Shown here piece after piece: positions 8,356 to 17,614 of a DNA stretch of 64,000 nucleotides. Origin of the DNA: CAZFHA01 sp964518595. GTDB lineage: Bacteria > Bacillota > Clostridia > Saccharofermentanales > Saccharofermentanaceae. The notes beneath the pieces were generated by a model. It was not told the DNA's origin. It did not search any database and saw only the letters and a list, made by a program, of their open reading frames with translations. A program made the translations under genes and the position numbers. Location: NCBI GenBank assembly GCA_964518595.1, contig CAZFHA010000009.1, forward strand, positions 1-64,000, given 5' to 3'. Each line of letters starts with the position of its first letter. Within the stretch, counting starts at the first letter, position 1.

Positions 8356-9381
8356 ATGAAGCGCATCATGGTTGTTTTATTAGGTTTAATTCTGATCCTT
8401 GGTTTGTTTGGTTGTAATTCTCAGAATAATGCAGGTGCAAGTGCGGGAGCTGTAGCGGGAGCAACAGAGTTAAAATTAGCGCATAATCTGGCAGAAGATC
8501 ACCCTGTTCATAAGGCTTTAGAAGAGTTTGCTAAAGAGGTGGAAACAAAAACCGATGGCAAAGTTGTAATTAAGATTTTTGCTAATGGACAACTAGGGGA
8601 TGAACGTGGAGTTTTGGAGCAGCTTAAAATCGGAGCAGTAGATATGACTAAAGTTAATTCTGCCTCTTTAGAAAACTTTAGCCCTGTTTATAAAGCCTTT
8701 ACTTTACCTTATATGTTTGAAAACTTAGAGCATTTTTATGCTGTAATGGATGGAGAAATTGCCGAAGAAATTTATGAATCCAGCAAAAATGAAGGTTTTT
8801 CAGGTCTTACTTATTACGATAGCGGAGCACGTAGTTTTTATACTAAAACCAAACCTATTACTACTTTGGAGGATCTTAAAGGTTTAAAAATTAGAGTTAT
8901 GGACAACCCCAGCTCTATCAGAATGATGGAATTATTAGGGGCTCAGGCAACGCCTCTGCCTTATGGTGATATCTATACGTCTCTGTCTGCCGGAGTGATT
9001 GATGGGGCGGAAAGTAATGAAACAGCCCTGACATTAGGTAAGCACGGGGAAATCTGTAAGTTCTTCTCTTACGATGAACATACACGAATTCCTGATTTCT
9101 TAGTTATATCCAATAAGGCTTGGGATAAGATTCCCAGTGAATACCATCAGATCATTAAAGATGCGGCTAAAGCATCGACAGAATACCAAAAAGAGATTTG
9201 GGCAGAAGCTTTAAAACAGGCAAAAACTGATGCTGAGGCGATGGGTGTAGCTTTTAACGAAGTAGATAAGGCTCCTTTCAAAGCAGCAGTGGCGCCTATG
9301 TATGATGAACTGAAGGGGGCTCACCCTGAAGTCTATGGCATAGTAGAAAAGATTTTAGCTCTAGCTCCAGAAAAGGGATAA
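8356..9381 (+). CDS. dctP: TRAP transporter solute-binding lipoprotein (DctP family)
   Basis: Extracytoplasmic substrate-binding subunit of a TRAP transporter, 341 aa. The N-terminus is a lipoprotein signal (MKRIMVV, a leucine-rich core, lipobox LFGC with Cys21). A Gly/Ala linker then leads into the DctP fold: KLAHNLAEDHPVHKAL near residue 40, then GLKIRVMDNPSSIRMMELLG with the conserved Arg that salt-bridges a substrate carboxylate in this family. That Arg fits an acidic sugar ligand such as a uronate or aldobiuronate. AGGAGG lies 9 bases before the ATG. The small and large permease genes follow, after a hairpin. Confidence 0.95.
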   Translation: MKRIMVVLLGLILILGLFGCNSQNNAGASAGAVAGATELKLAHNLAEDHPVHKALEEFAKEVETKTDGKVVIKIFANGQLGDERGVLEQLKIGAVDMTKVNSASLENFSPVYKAFTLPYMFENLEHFYAVMDGEIAEEIYESSKNEGFSGLTYYDSGARSFYTKTKPITTLEDLKGLKIRVMDNPSSIRMMELLGAQATPLPYGDIYTSLSAGVIDGAESNETALTLGKHGEICKFFSYDEHTRIPDFLVISNKAWDKIPSEYHQIIKDAAKASTEYQKEIWAEALKQAKTDAEAMGVAFNEVDKAPFKAAVAPMYDELKGAHPEVYGIVEKILALAPEKG

Positions 9382-9398
9382 GAGTAGCAGGGACATGG

Positions 9399-9428
9399 TT
9401 TTCTGTCTGCTTTTTGGTGGACAGAAAA
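9399..9428 (+). promoter_or_regulatory. Intercistronic hairpin between dctP and dctQ
   Basis: TTTTCTGTC (9399-9407) and GACAGAAAA (9420-9428) form a perfect 9-bp stem with a 12-base loop. It lies right after the binding-protein stop. Hairpins at this place often protect the upstream message and raise binding protein over permease; that role is inferred. Confidence 0.55.
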
Positions 9429-9447
9429 ACTATTAAGGAGAAACAGG

Positions 9448-9933
9448 ATGAAGATACTAATTGATAAAATGATGTTTGTTCTGTTGGGGCTGATTATGCT
9501 TTTGCTGGTAGTTATGGCAGTATGGCAAGTCTTCACTCGATTTGTTTTAAATAATCCCAGTACATTTACTGAGGAACTATTACGATATGGCTTGATTTGG
9601 GGTGGCATGTTAGGGGCGGCATACGCTTTTTCCGGTGATAAACATCTTTCACTTATTTTGGTAAAAGACAGGCTTAAGGGCAAGAAGAAACAGATTCTAC
9701 TTGTTTTTAATGAAATTGTTGTGTGGGCTTTTATCCTTTCTGTCTATTTGTATGGCGGGATACAACTTGTAATCAGTAATCAGGGACTAAGTTCTTCCAT
9801 ATTACGCCTGCCTATGAGTTTTGTTTATGCCATCATTCCTCTGGCTGGCTTTTTCATGATTTTGATTAAGGTGGATACATACTATGGACAATTGAAACAA
9901 TATCGTCTGAAAAAGGGAGGGAAAGTCCTATGA
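9448..9933 (+). CDS. dctQ: TRAP transporter small permease (DctQ family)
   Basis: Small membrane subunit of the TRAP transporter, 161 aa with four predicted helices, as expected for the family. It carries the family pattern W.VFTRFVLNNPSTFTEELLRYGLIW near residues 27-52, where the Glu pair and Trp lie at the interface with the large subunit. AAGGAG precedes the ATG. Its stop overlaps the DctM start by four bases (ATGA), so the two permease subunits are translationally coupled. Confidence 0.95.
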   Translation: MKILIDKMMFVLLGLIMLLLVVMAVWQVFTRFVLNNPSTFTEELLRYGLIWGGMLGAAYAFSGDKHLSLILVKDRLKGKKKQILLVFNEIVVWAFILSVYLYGGIQLVISNQGLSSSILRLPMSFVYAIIPLAGFFMILIKVDTYYGQLKQYRLKKGGKVL

Positions 9934-11225
9934 CTGCTACCGTTCTCGTTTTGATTCTATCCTTTATTATTCTTTTACTATGTGGCATCCCTATCTCCAT
10001 TGTGATTGGAGTCTCCTCAATTTTGGCTGCTCTGAGCAGTATGGATTTTACTGTTTTGACTTCAACCGCTGCGCAAAAAAGCTTTTCTGGAATTGACAGT
10101 TTTGCCCTTTTAGCGATTCCTTTTTTCATGCTGGCGGGTAATATTATGAATAAAGGCGGCATTGCCAAACGATTGGTGGATTTGGCCAAACTCATGGGCG
10201 GAAAGCTGCCTGGTTCTTTGGCTAGCGCTAATGTCATTGCCAATATGTTTTTTGGTGCGATTAGTGGTTCTTCGGTAGCGGCTGCAGCAGCGGTAGGTGG
10301 CATTATGTCGCCTTTGCAGGAGGAAGAAGGTTATGACAAGGCTTATTCAGCGGCAGTAAATATTTCCTCTGCACCCACGGGAATTCTGATTCCACCCAGC
10401 GGCCCCTTAATCTTGTATTCGTTAATTAGTAATGCTTCTGTGGCGGCGCTATTTATGGCAGGATATATTCCGGGTATTGTTATGGGATTAGCGGTGCTTT
10501 TAGTGGCACTTTATTATGCGGTAAAAAAAGGCTATCGGGTAGACAAATTACCTACCTTTCGCCAGTCTATGAAAATAATAGTGGCAGCTTTGCCCAGTCT
10601 TTCTCTGGCGATTGTGGTTATGGGTGGGATATTAACCGGTATTTTTACAGCGACGGAGGCGGCCGCCGTAGCCGTGGTTTATAGTCTGATTTTGGCCTTT
10701 ATTTATCGCCAGATCAAGCTAAAGGATTTGCCGAAAATATTTGTGGATACGATGATTTCTTCCGGAATTATCCTGTTCCTGATTTCAGCTTCTGGGATTA
10801 TGTCCTATGTTATGTCCTATACCGGAATACCCCAAGCCATTAGTCAAGGTCTACTGCAGATAACGGATAATAAAATTATTCTTTTACTGATTATGAATTT
10901 GATTCTTCTCTTCGTGGGTGCCTTTATGGATTTGACTCCGGCAGTTCTCATTTTTACTCCGATTTTTTTACCGATTGCTGTGAGTCTGGGAATTAATCCG
11001 GTTCACTTCGGCATTATCATGATTTTTAACTTAGGTATTGGCAATATCACACCGCCGGTAGGAAGTGTTCTCTTTGTAGGTAGCAGTGTAGCAAAAGTTT
11101 CTATTGAAGCGGTTTCTCGATACTTATTCAAATTCTTTGCTGCTTTAGTTGTGGCACTCTTGGTTATTACTTATGTGCCGGAGATATCGCTTTTCCTACC
11201 AAAACTCAGCGGCACTATTAGTTAA
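9930..11225 (+). CDS. dctM: TRAP transporter large permease (DctM family)
   Basis: Large, transporting membrane subunit, 431 aa with about 12 predicted helices including re-entrant segments. The typical runs GIPISIVIG, AIPFFMLAGNIM and GAISGSSVAAAAAVG (sodium/substrate-site region) are seen, plus the ITPPVGSVLFV motif near residue 370. It uses the sodium or proton gradient to move the DctP-bound substrate inward. It overlaps dctQ by four bases and is followed after 18 bases by a GH31 glycosidase, so the imported compound is probably a glycoside cut inside the cell. Confidence 0.95.
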   Translation: MTATVLVLILSFIILLLCGIPISIVIGVSSILAALSSMDFTVLTSTAAQKSFSGIDSFALLAIPFFMLAGNIMNKGGIAKRLVDLAKLMGGKLPGSLASANVIANMFFGAISGSSVAAAAAVGGIMSPLQEEEGYDKAYSAAVNISSAPTGILIPPSGPLILYSLISNASVAALFMAGYIPGIVMGLAVLLVALYYAVKKGYRVDKLPTFRQSMKIIVAALPSLSLAIVVMGGILTGIFTATEAAAVAVVYSLILAFIYRQIKLKDLPKIFVDTMISSGIILFLISASGIMSYVMSYTGIPQAISQGLLQITDNKIILLLIMNLILLFVGAFMDLTPAVLIFTPIFLPIAVSLGINPVHFGIIMIFNLGIGNITPPVGSVLFVGSSVAKVSIEAVSRYLFKFFAALVVALLVITYVPEISLFLPKLSGTIS

Positions 11226-11243
11226 GAGAAGAGGAAGAACAGT

Positions 11244-13733
11244 ATGAATCGTTGCACGGCTTTTCTCCGCTGGGAGAAAGAGGATTCTTTTTATCAAATT
11301 TATACGGATGGGGTACCCATTCGGCTTTGGATCATGACAGATGATATTTTTCGAATTAGGACTGTTTTTGATCAGGATTATGTCGAAGCGTCTTATCTTT
11401 TGGTGACTACGGCTTGGGAAGATCGGCTAGATAACTATTTTGGTCAGGAACGTCAAAGGATAGAGCCTTTGGCGATTGAACCACAAGAAACGGATAAAGA
11501 GCTTTGGTTTGAAACCGCCACCTGTAAATTGGTTATTCAAAAGAATCCGCTGGCGTTTTCCCTCTATGATCTTTCTGGTGAACGCATCTACTCTGATGTA
11601 CCGGGACGAGCCTATCAGAAAGATCATCTAGGCAGGATCTATCATTATTCCTGTATGGAACCGGAGGATTGTTTTTACGGACTGGGAGAAAAGACTGGAG
11701 AACTGGATAAAAACGGCCGTTATTTCCGTTTCAGCCCCAAGGATAATCTAGGTTACAATCCTCGTTTTGGTGACCCTATGTATAAACATATCCCCTTTTA
11801 TCTTCGTCTCAGTAGTAAAAATGCTGAGGCGGTAGGTCTCTTTTATCACAACACCTACGAGGCGGCCATGTCCTTAGGGGATGAAATTAGTGGCTATTGG
11901 CCTCGTTATTGCTACTATACTGCTGATGGTGGGGACATGGATGTATTTTTGATTCATGGGCCGACTCTGGGAGCTATTATAGAACGGTATACTTGGCTTA
12001 CCGGGCGTACGGCTATGCAGCCCCGAAAAACCTTAGGCTATATTGGTTCCACCATGTACTACTCTGAGCTCAAAGAGAACTGCGATCAGGCGATTTTGTC
12101 CTTTATAGATCAGGTTGAAGAAGAGGGTATACCGATTGACGGTTTCATGCTCTCTTCCGGTTATACCACCAGCCCTATCACTGGGAAACGGAATGTCTTT
12201 ACTTGGAACCAGAGTCGTTTTCCAGATCCGGAAGGTTTCTTTAAAGCTATGGCAGAAAAGGGGATTTTAGTTTCTCCCAATGTGAAACCCGGGGTTTTGG
12301 CCTCCCATCCCGAATATAGAACTTGGGAAGAATTAGGCATTTTTATTCAGGATTCACAGGGAAAGGGAACCCAACCGGCTCGGTGGTGGGGTGGCGAAGG
12401 GGCATATTTTGACTTTACCAATCCCAAAGCCAGAGAAGTATGGATTTCATGCTTGAAGCAGCAATTATTAGCCAAAGGATCAACCTCGGTCTGGAATGAT
12501 AATTGCGAATACGACGGAATTGATGATCGCCTGGCAAGGTACTCCTTTGAAGGTGAAGGGGCGACCCACGGGCAACTGAAAAGTGTTCAACCCACATTAA
12601 TGTCCAGATTATCGGCAGAGGCGCTTCAAGAGCTAGACCCGAAGTCACGACCCTTTGTGGTTTGCAGAAGTGGAAGTGCCGGTATACAACGCTATGCGCA
12701 AACCTGGGCAGGAGATAATCCCACTTCCTTTGACGCCTTAAAATATAATGTTCCTACTTTATTGGGGCTTGGGCTCTCTGGGGTGGCTAACGCTGGTGCG
12801 GATATTGGTGGTTTTTTTGGACCTGCTCCGGAGGAAGAGCTCTTTGTTCGCTGGGTACAAAATGGGATATTTCAACCTCGATTTTCCATACACTCCTGTA
12901 ATAATGATAATACAGTGACAGAACCTTGGATGTATAGTGGCTCGACAGAACTTATTCGTGAGGCTATTTTGCTCCGCTATCGCATGCTGCCCTATTGGTA
13001 TAGTCTTCTATGGCAGGCGCACACAGCGGGAGCGCCTATGATGCGCCCCCTAGTCTACGAGTTTCAGCAGGACAGAAATTGCTATCGAAACAGTTTTGAT
13101 TTTTTAGTGGGAGCGTCTCTATTAGTGGCTACCGTGTTGGAGCCAAAGGCGACTATTCGGCAAGTATACTTGCCCAGCGGTTGTCTTTGGTATGATTTCT
13201 ATACCCATCAAGTTTATCAAGGGGGACAGCAGATTTCAGTGCCCGTTACCCTTCAGACCATACCGCTCTTTGTACGGGAGGGCGCAATTATCCCCCTTGC
13301 CCCTGCCGGTGCTGAAAAAGATAGCCGGGGTATCCATTGGTTAATAGCACCCTCGGCGGGGCAAGTAAGTAATTTTCTTTTCTATGAGGATGACGGTTAT
13401 AGTCGTGCCTACGAAGAGGGGGACTATTGTCTTACAGATGTCTCTGTTACCAGCCAAGAAAATGTACAGATTTCTTTTACCCATAAGGGACTCTATCAGA
13501 GCCGGTTAGAAGAGATAGAACTTACCGTGATACACCCGGGTAAGGGACCCTTGGGTGTAACTGTTAAGGGAGAGCCTTTACCCCAATTCTTACACCCGCA
13601 AAAATTTGAGCAGGCGAAAAGGGGCTGGCACTACAGTCACAGTTTACAGGCTGTGCGCATTAAGTATCCCTTACCACAGGAGGATTATCAGGTTTTCTTG
13701 TCCTTTGAAGATTTTGATCTCATTGGCATGTAA
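11244..13733 (+). CDS. Glycoside hydrolase family 31 (alpha-glycosidase)
   Basis: Retaining alpha-glycosidase of 829 aa without a signal peptide, so it acts in the cytoplasm. An N-terminal beta-sandwich holds YGLGEKTGELD (about residue 147). The catalytic TIM barrel has the nucleophile in WNDNCE (Asp419) and the acid/base in WAGDN (Asp491, after the usual R-S-G..G.QRY). A C-terminal beta domain follows. GH31 includes alpha-glucosidases, alpha-xylosidases and others, and the sequence alone does not settle the choice. Beside a uronate pathway, an alpha-glycosidase acting on an acidic oligosaccharide is plausible. It sits between the TRAP genes and uxuA, apparently in one operon. Confidence 0.93.
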   Translation: MNRCTAFLRWEKEDSFYQIYTDGVPIRLWIMTDDIFRIRTVFDQDYVEASYLLVTTAWEDRLDNYFGQERQRIEPLAIEPQETDKELWFETATCKLVIQKNPLAFSLYDLSGERIYSDVPGRAYQKDHLGRIYHYSCMEPEDCFYGLGEKTGELDKNGRYFRFSPKDNLGYNPRFGDPMYKHIPFYLRLSSKNAEAVGLFYHNTYEAAMSLGDEISGYWPRYCYYTADGGDMDVFLIHGPTLGAIIERYTWLTGRTAMQPRKTLGYIGSTMYYSELKENCDQAILSFIDQVEEEGIPIDGFMLSSGYTTSPITGKRNVFTWNQSRFPDPEGFFKAMAEKGILVSPNVKPGVLASHPEYRTWEELGIFIQDSQGKGTQPARWWGGEGAYFDFTNPKAREVWISCLKQQLLAKGSTSVWNDNCEYDGIDDRLARYSFEGEGATHGQLKSVQPTLMSRLSAEALQELDPKSRPFVVCRSGSAGIQRYAQTWAGDNPTSFDALKYNVPTLLGLGLSGVANAGADIGGFFGPAPEEELFVRWVQNGIFQPRFSIHSCNNDNTVTEPWMYSGSTELIREAILLRYRMLPYWYSLLWQAHTAGAPMMRPLVYEFQQDRNCYRNSFDFLVGASLLVATVLEPKATIRQVYLPSGCLWYDFYTHQVYQGGQQISVPVTLQTIPLFVREGAIIPLAPAGAEKDSRGIHWLIAPSAGQVSNFLFYEDDGYSRAYEEGDYCLTDVSVTSQENVQISFTHKGLYQSRLEEIELTVIHPGKGPLGVTVKGEPLPQFLHPQKFEQAKRGWHYSHSLQAVRIKYPLPQEDYQVFLSFEDFDLIGM

Positions 13734-13807
13734 GTCTGGACGTGAGTTTTGTCTTTACTTGCATGGAGCTAGAGCTCTATGATGACAGAAAGAGAGAAAT
13801 AGAAAAT

Positions 13808-14872
13808 ATGAAAATAGTTTTTCGCTGGTATGGCGAAGATGATCCAGTAAAATTAAACCAAATCAGACAGATTCCTTGTGTTCGTGGAGTTGTGACAGCC
13901 GTTTACTCTGTGCCGCCGGGAGAAGTCTGGCCCCAGGCCGATATTGATACCCTTGTCTGCCAGGCGCAGAACCAGGGGCTTTCTCTGGAAGTAATTGAAA
14001 GTGTACCTGTTCATGAGGACATCAAACTGCGGCGTGGTGAGTATAAGCGTTATATTGAAAATTATAAAGAAAATCTTCGGCGCTTAGCCAAGGTAGGAGT
14101 AAAGTGTGTTTGCTATAACTTCATGCCGGTATTTGACTGGACCCGCTCCCGCCTAGATCAGCCCTTAGCCGATGGATCAACAGCTTTGGTCTACTATCGG
14201 CAGGATATTAATCAAATGAATCCCACAAAGCTGACTTTACCTGGTTGGGATAGCTCTTATACCCCCGAGGAAGTTAAGGCGTTGATTCGGGCTTATCAGG
14301 AGCTGGGAGAAGAGGGTCTTTGGGAAAACTTAGCTTATTTTATTCAAGAGGTTCTGCCGGTAGCTGTGGAACTAGATATTAACATGGCGATACATCCGGA
14401 TGATCCACCCTGGCCAATTTTTGGTATTCCTCGGATCATCAAGAATCAGACTGATTTGGAACGTTTCTTGGAGTTATATGAGGACAGACATCATGGATTG
14501 ACCCTTTGCAGTGGTAGTTTAGGCTGCTCCAGAGAAAATGATTATGAAAAAATGGTGCGTACCTTTGTGTCTCAGGGGCGGGTACATTTTGCCCATATTC
14601 GTAATGTCAAAATCCTCGAAGATGGTTCTTTTGAAGAGAGTGCCCACCTTTCTTCCTGCGGTAGTTTAGATATAGTAGCTATTTTACGAGCCTATTATGA
14701 GCAGGGCTTTAGCGGCTATATTCGCCCCGATCACGGCAGAATGATTTGGGGCGAAGAGGGTCGCCCTGGTTATGGTCTCTATGACCGTGCCTTGGGGGCT
14801 ATGTATATAGCAGGAATCTGGGAAACCCTGGAGAAAACAGATGAAAAGGTAGGTGAAAAAAATGGAGACTGA
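13808..14872 (+). CDS. uxuA: Mannonate dehydratase
   Basis: Converts D-mannonate to 2-keto-3-deoxy-D-gluconate, a metal-dependent cytoplasmic step of glucuronate breakdown; 354 aa. The start MKIVFRWYGEDD matches the conserved N-terminus of UxuA, so ATG 13808 is preferred to the in-frame GTG at 13742 and ATG at 13763, although its ribosome site (AGAGAGAAA) is weak. Other family marks are CYNFMPVFDWTRS, MAIHPDDPPWP, VHFAHIRN and RPDHGRMIWGEE, which supply metal-site His/Cys/Asp residues. It overlaps the next gene, an SDR that would make its substrate. Confidence 0.95.
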   Translation: MKIVFRWYGEDDPVKLNQIRQIPCVRGVVTAVYSVPPGEVWPQADIDTLVCQAQNQGLSLEVIESVPVHEDIKLRRGEYKRYIENYKENLRRLAKVGVKCVCYNFMPVFDWTRSRLDQPLADGSTALVYYRQDINQMNPTKLTLPGWDSSYTPEEVKALIRAYQELGEEGLWENLAYFIQEVLPVAVELDINMAIHPDDPPWPIFGIPRIIKNQTDLERFLELYEDRHHGLTLCSGSLGCSRENDYEKMVRTFVSQGRVHFAHIRNVKILEDGSFEESAHLSSCGSLDIVAILRAYYEQGFSGYIRPDHGRMIWGEEGRPGYGLYDRALGAMYIAGIWETLEKTDEKVGEKNGD

Positions 14873-15707
14873 AAAGAAAGCTGAATTTTCTGGAAAAGTA
14901 GTAGTTATAACCGGGGCTGGCGGAATCTTGGGCGCTATTTTTGCCCAAGCTTTTGCTCGGGTTGGAGGAAAGGTTGCCCTTTTAGATCTTGATCTTTCAG
15001 CAGCGGAAAAAGTTGCTGTGGGAATTCGTGCTCAGGGTGGCGAGGCCGCGGCCTATGCTTGTAATGTGTTGAAGCGGACAGAAATTGAGCAAGTAAATCA
15101 ACAGATTAAGGCACAGTTCGGCTCCTGCGATATTTTAATTAATGGAGCAGGGGGAAATCACCCAGAAGCTACTACCGATCAGGAATTTTTTGATCCGGAA
15201 GGCTCTGGGAAAGAAAAAACTTTCTTTAACTTAAGTGCGGAAGGGGTCGAAAAAGTCTTTGCCCTTAATTTTCTGGGTAGCTTTTTACCTTCACAAGTTT
15301 TCGCTAAAGAGATGGTGGGAAAAACTGGCTGTAGCATTATTAATATCTCTAGTATGAATGCTTTTACACCTTTGACTAAGATACCGGCCTATAGTGCTGC
15401 CAAGGCGGCTATTTCTAACTTTACCCAGTGGATGGCGGTACATTTTTCCCGTGTGGGTATTCGTTGTAATGCCATTGCCCCAGGTTTTTTCCTTACCGGG
15501 CAGAATCAGGCACTGTTATTTGATGAAGGGGGGAAGCCAACAAAGCGGGCCGAAAAAATTTTGACCAACACCCCAGCCCAGCGTTTTGGTGAACCGGAGG
15601 AGCTGGTGGGGACAATGCTTTTTCTAGCTTCTACTCGGGAGTCTGGTTTTGTGAATGGCGTGGTTATTCCGGTAGATGGTGGTTTTGCCGCCTATAGTGG
15701 CGTATAG
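14862..15707 (+). CDS. uxuB: SDR-family D-mannonate oxidoreductase (fructuronate reductase)
   Basis: NAD(P)-dependent short-chain dehydrogenase of 281 aa. It has the cofactor loop TGAGGILG (residues 17-24), NGAGG, the catalytic Ser in NISSMN and YSAAK, and IAPGFFLT. An insert after NGAGGNHPEAT is typical of the B. subtilis YjmF/UxuB-like mannonate oxidoreductases. These replace the unrelated E. coli UxuB and reduce D-fructuronate to D-mannonate. ATG 14862 has AGGTAGGTG 6 bases upstream and is preferred to GTG 14853. It overlaps uxuA by 11 bases. The assignment rests on subfamily features and context; a different sugar-acid SDR is possible. Confidence 0.8.
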   Translation: METEKKAEFSGKVVVITGAGGILGAIFAQAFARVGGKVALLDLDLSAAEKVAVGIRAQGGEAAAYACNVLKRTEIEQVNQQIKAQFGSCDILINGAGGNHPEATTDQEFFDPEGSGKEKTFFNLSAEGVEKVFALNFLGSFLPSQVFAKEMVGKTGCSIINISSMNAFTPLTKIPAYSAAKAAISNFTQWMAVHFSRVGIRCNAIAPGFFLTGQNQALLFDEGGKPTKRAEKILTNTPAQRFGEPEELVGTMLFLASTRESGFVNGVVIPVDGGFAAYSGV

Positions 15708-15731
15708 CAAGGGAATAGGAGGTCTGTAAGA

Positions 15732-17519
15732 ATGAGTAAAATGTTAGCGGATTATGATCACTTACTGAGGCTCGACTCCGAAGAAGAATATCGTATTCCC
15801 TTAACCGGAGCTGAGGATTTTATCTTTACCGCCGGCAGAGAGTATTGGTCTCTAGATGGTCTCTGGCATTATACCCCAGATGTCTTTGATACCTTTTTGC
15901 GTAAAAAATTCTTTGCTGAACAGGCGGTTGACGAAGAGGGCCGTGCCTTACCGGTAGACTATAGCTTTGAGGACTGGGAGCAGGTGAAAGTGCCGTCTAA
16001 TTGGAACATGACAGCAGAAAAACTTTTCCACTATGAGGGATCAGTTATTTACACTCGCACTTTTTGCTATGAAGAGATTGAGACCTTAAAGGCTAATAAA
16101 AAACAGGTTTTCCTTAAACTTGACGGTGTTAACTACGAAACAAAGCTGTGGCTTAATGGTCAATTGCTGGCACGGCACCGAGGTGGTTTTACCCCCTTCT
16201 TTACGGATTTAACACCAGCTCTCAGAAAAGAAAACCGTATTTTTATCCAAATTAACAATCGGCGTGAAAGTGATCAAGTACCCGCTCTCAATTATGACTG
16301 GTTTAACTATGGCGGCATTAGCCGAAGTATAAAAGTCTTTGAAGTACCGGAAGTTTTTATTAAGGATTTCTACATTCGCCTTTTACCGGACGGGAAATTT
16401 AGTAATTATGAGGTGGATGTTACCTTAAGCCGTCCCTTAGCCAATCAGGAATGTCAAATTATTCTGCCGGAGAGGGATTTAGCCTTTACTGCATTTACGG
16501 ATTCAGCGGGTAAAGCCACCATAACCTTTAGCGCACAATTAGCCCTGTGGTCGCCGGAAAATCCATGCCTGCATAAGGTTCAAGTTTCTTCGGGTGAGGA
16601 TAAAATCACAGATCGGGTGGGATTTCGCGAAATTCGCTCCCAGGGGCGGGAGCTTTTCTTAAATGGGAAGCCTTTGTTCCTAAGGGGGATTTGCTGCCAT
16701 GAAGAAGATGAGAAAAGCGGTAGAGTCTTAACCGAAACACAGCGGCGGCAGATTTTTCATCTTGCTGCAGAATTAAAGGCCAATACACTACGCTTAGCAC
16801 ATTACCCTCATGACGAGGAGATGGCGAAATTAGCTGATGAATTAGGCTTTTTGCTTTGGGAAGAAGTGCCGGTCTACTGGGCTTTAGCGTTTGATAATCC
16901 TAAAACACAATTTGACGCAGAAAACCAACTAGAGGAATTACTTTTACGGGACAGAAACCGGGCTTCGGTTATCATTTGGAGTGTAGGTAATGAAAATCCA
17001 GATACTGACGAACGATTGGCTTTTATGTGCAAATTACTCCAAAAGGCAAAGGCACTGGATACTACGCGCCTGCTGAGTGCCGCTTGCCTAGTAAATGTTG
17101 ACCATATGGCCATTGTTGATAGACTAATGGAATTTGTTGATGTTGTGGCTATCAATGAATACTATGGGTGGTATTATCGTTCTTATGATGGGATTAAAAA
17201 GATTCTTGATCATTCCAATCTTAGCAAACCACTGGTGATTTCTGAAACCGGTGCCGGAGCTTTGTGGGGACATCATGGGGGAGAGGAGGAGCTGTTTACG
17301 GAAGAGCATCAGGCAAAAACCTATCGGAAGCAGATTGCCTACACCGAAGGGCGTGTCCAGGGATTCTTTCCCTGGATTATGTTCGATTTTCGGACACAGA
17401 TTCGTTTGAATGATTTCCAAAGGGGCTTTAACCGTAAGGGATTACTGGCAGCAGATAAAGAAAAACGTAAGCAGGCCTTCTTTGTTCTTCGTGACTATTA
17501 TCAAAGGTTAGAAGAATAG
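15732..17519 (+). CDS. uidA: GH2 beta-glucuronidase
   Basis: Retaining beta-glucuronidase, 595 aa, close to E. coli GUS (603 aa). It has a jelly-roll domain, an immunoglobulin-like domain and a TIM barrel. Catalytic residues fit GH2: acid/base Glu421 in GNENPD and nucleophile Glu505 in ISETGAG. Near the C-terminus FNRKG gives Asn567 and Lys569, the NxK motif that binds the glucuronate carboxylate and separates beta-glucuronidases from beta-galactosidases. There is no signal peptide, so the substrate is cut after import. AGGAGG precedes the start. The released glucuronate would feed the two preceding genes after isomerisation. Confidence 0.93.
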   Translation: MSKMLADYDHLLRLDSEEEYRIPLTGAEDFIFTAGREYWSLDGLWHYTPDVFDTFLRKKFFAEQAVDEEGRALPVDYSFEDWEQVKVPSNWNMTAEKLFHYEGSVIYTRTFCYEEIETLKANKKQVFLKLDGVNYETKLWLNGQLLARHRGGFTPFFTDLTPALRKENRIFIQINNRRESDQVPALNYDWFNYGGISRSIKVFEVPEVFIKDFYIRLLPDGKFSNYEVDVTLSRPLANQECQIILPERDLAFTAFTDSAGKATITFSAQLALWSPENPCLHKVQVSSGEDKITDRVGFREIRSQGRELFLNGKPLFLRGICCHEEDEKSGRVLTETQRRQIFHLAAELKANTLRLAHYPHDEEMAKLADELGFLLWEEVPVYWALAFDNPKTQFDAENQLEELLLRDRNRASVIIWSVGNENPDTDERLAFMCKLLQKAKALDTTRLLSAACLVNVDHMAIVDRLMEFVDVVAINEYYGWYYRSYDGIKKILDHSNLSKPLVISETGAGALWGHHGGEEELFTEEHQAKTYRKQIAYTEGRVQGFFPWIMFDFRTQIRLNDFQRGFNRKGLLAADKEKRKQAFFVLRDYYQRLEE

Positions 17520-17614
17520 AGAAGTGGTAAAAAACTAATGACATTTTGCTGATCTCGTTATACCATAGAGACATTGTGCATATCTCTAAAAATACTTCTG
17601 GAGGTACTTTGTAT

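Noticed and set aside
9866..10303. Long minus-strand frame inside dctQ/dctM
   Set aside because: It is a mirror of the strong dctM coding frame, with Ala/Pro/Lys-biased composition and no ribosome site.
13742..13807. Upstream in-frame extension of uxuA
   Set aside because: GTG 13742 and ATG 13763 would add 22 or 15 residues not seen in UxuA proteins, whose conserved N-terminus begins at MKIVFRWYG.
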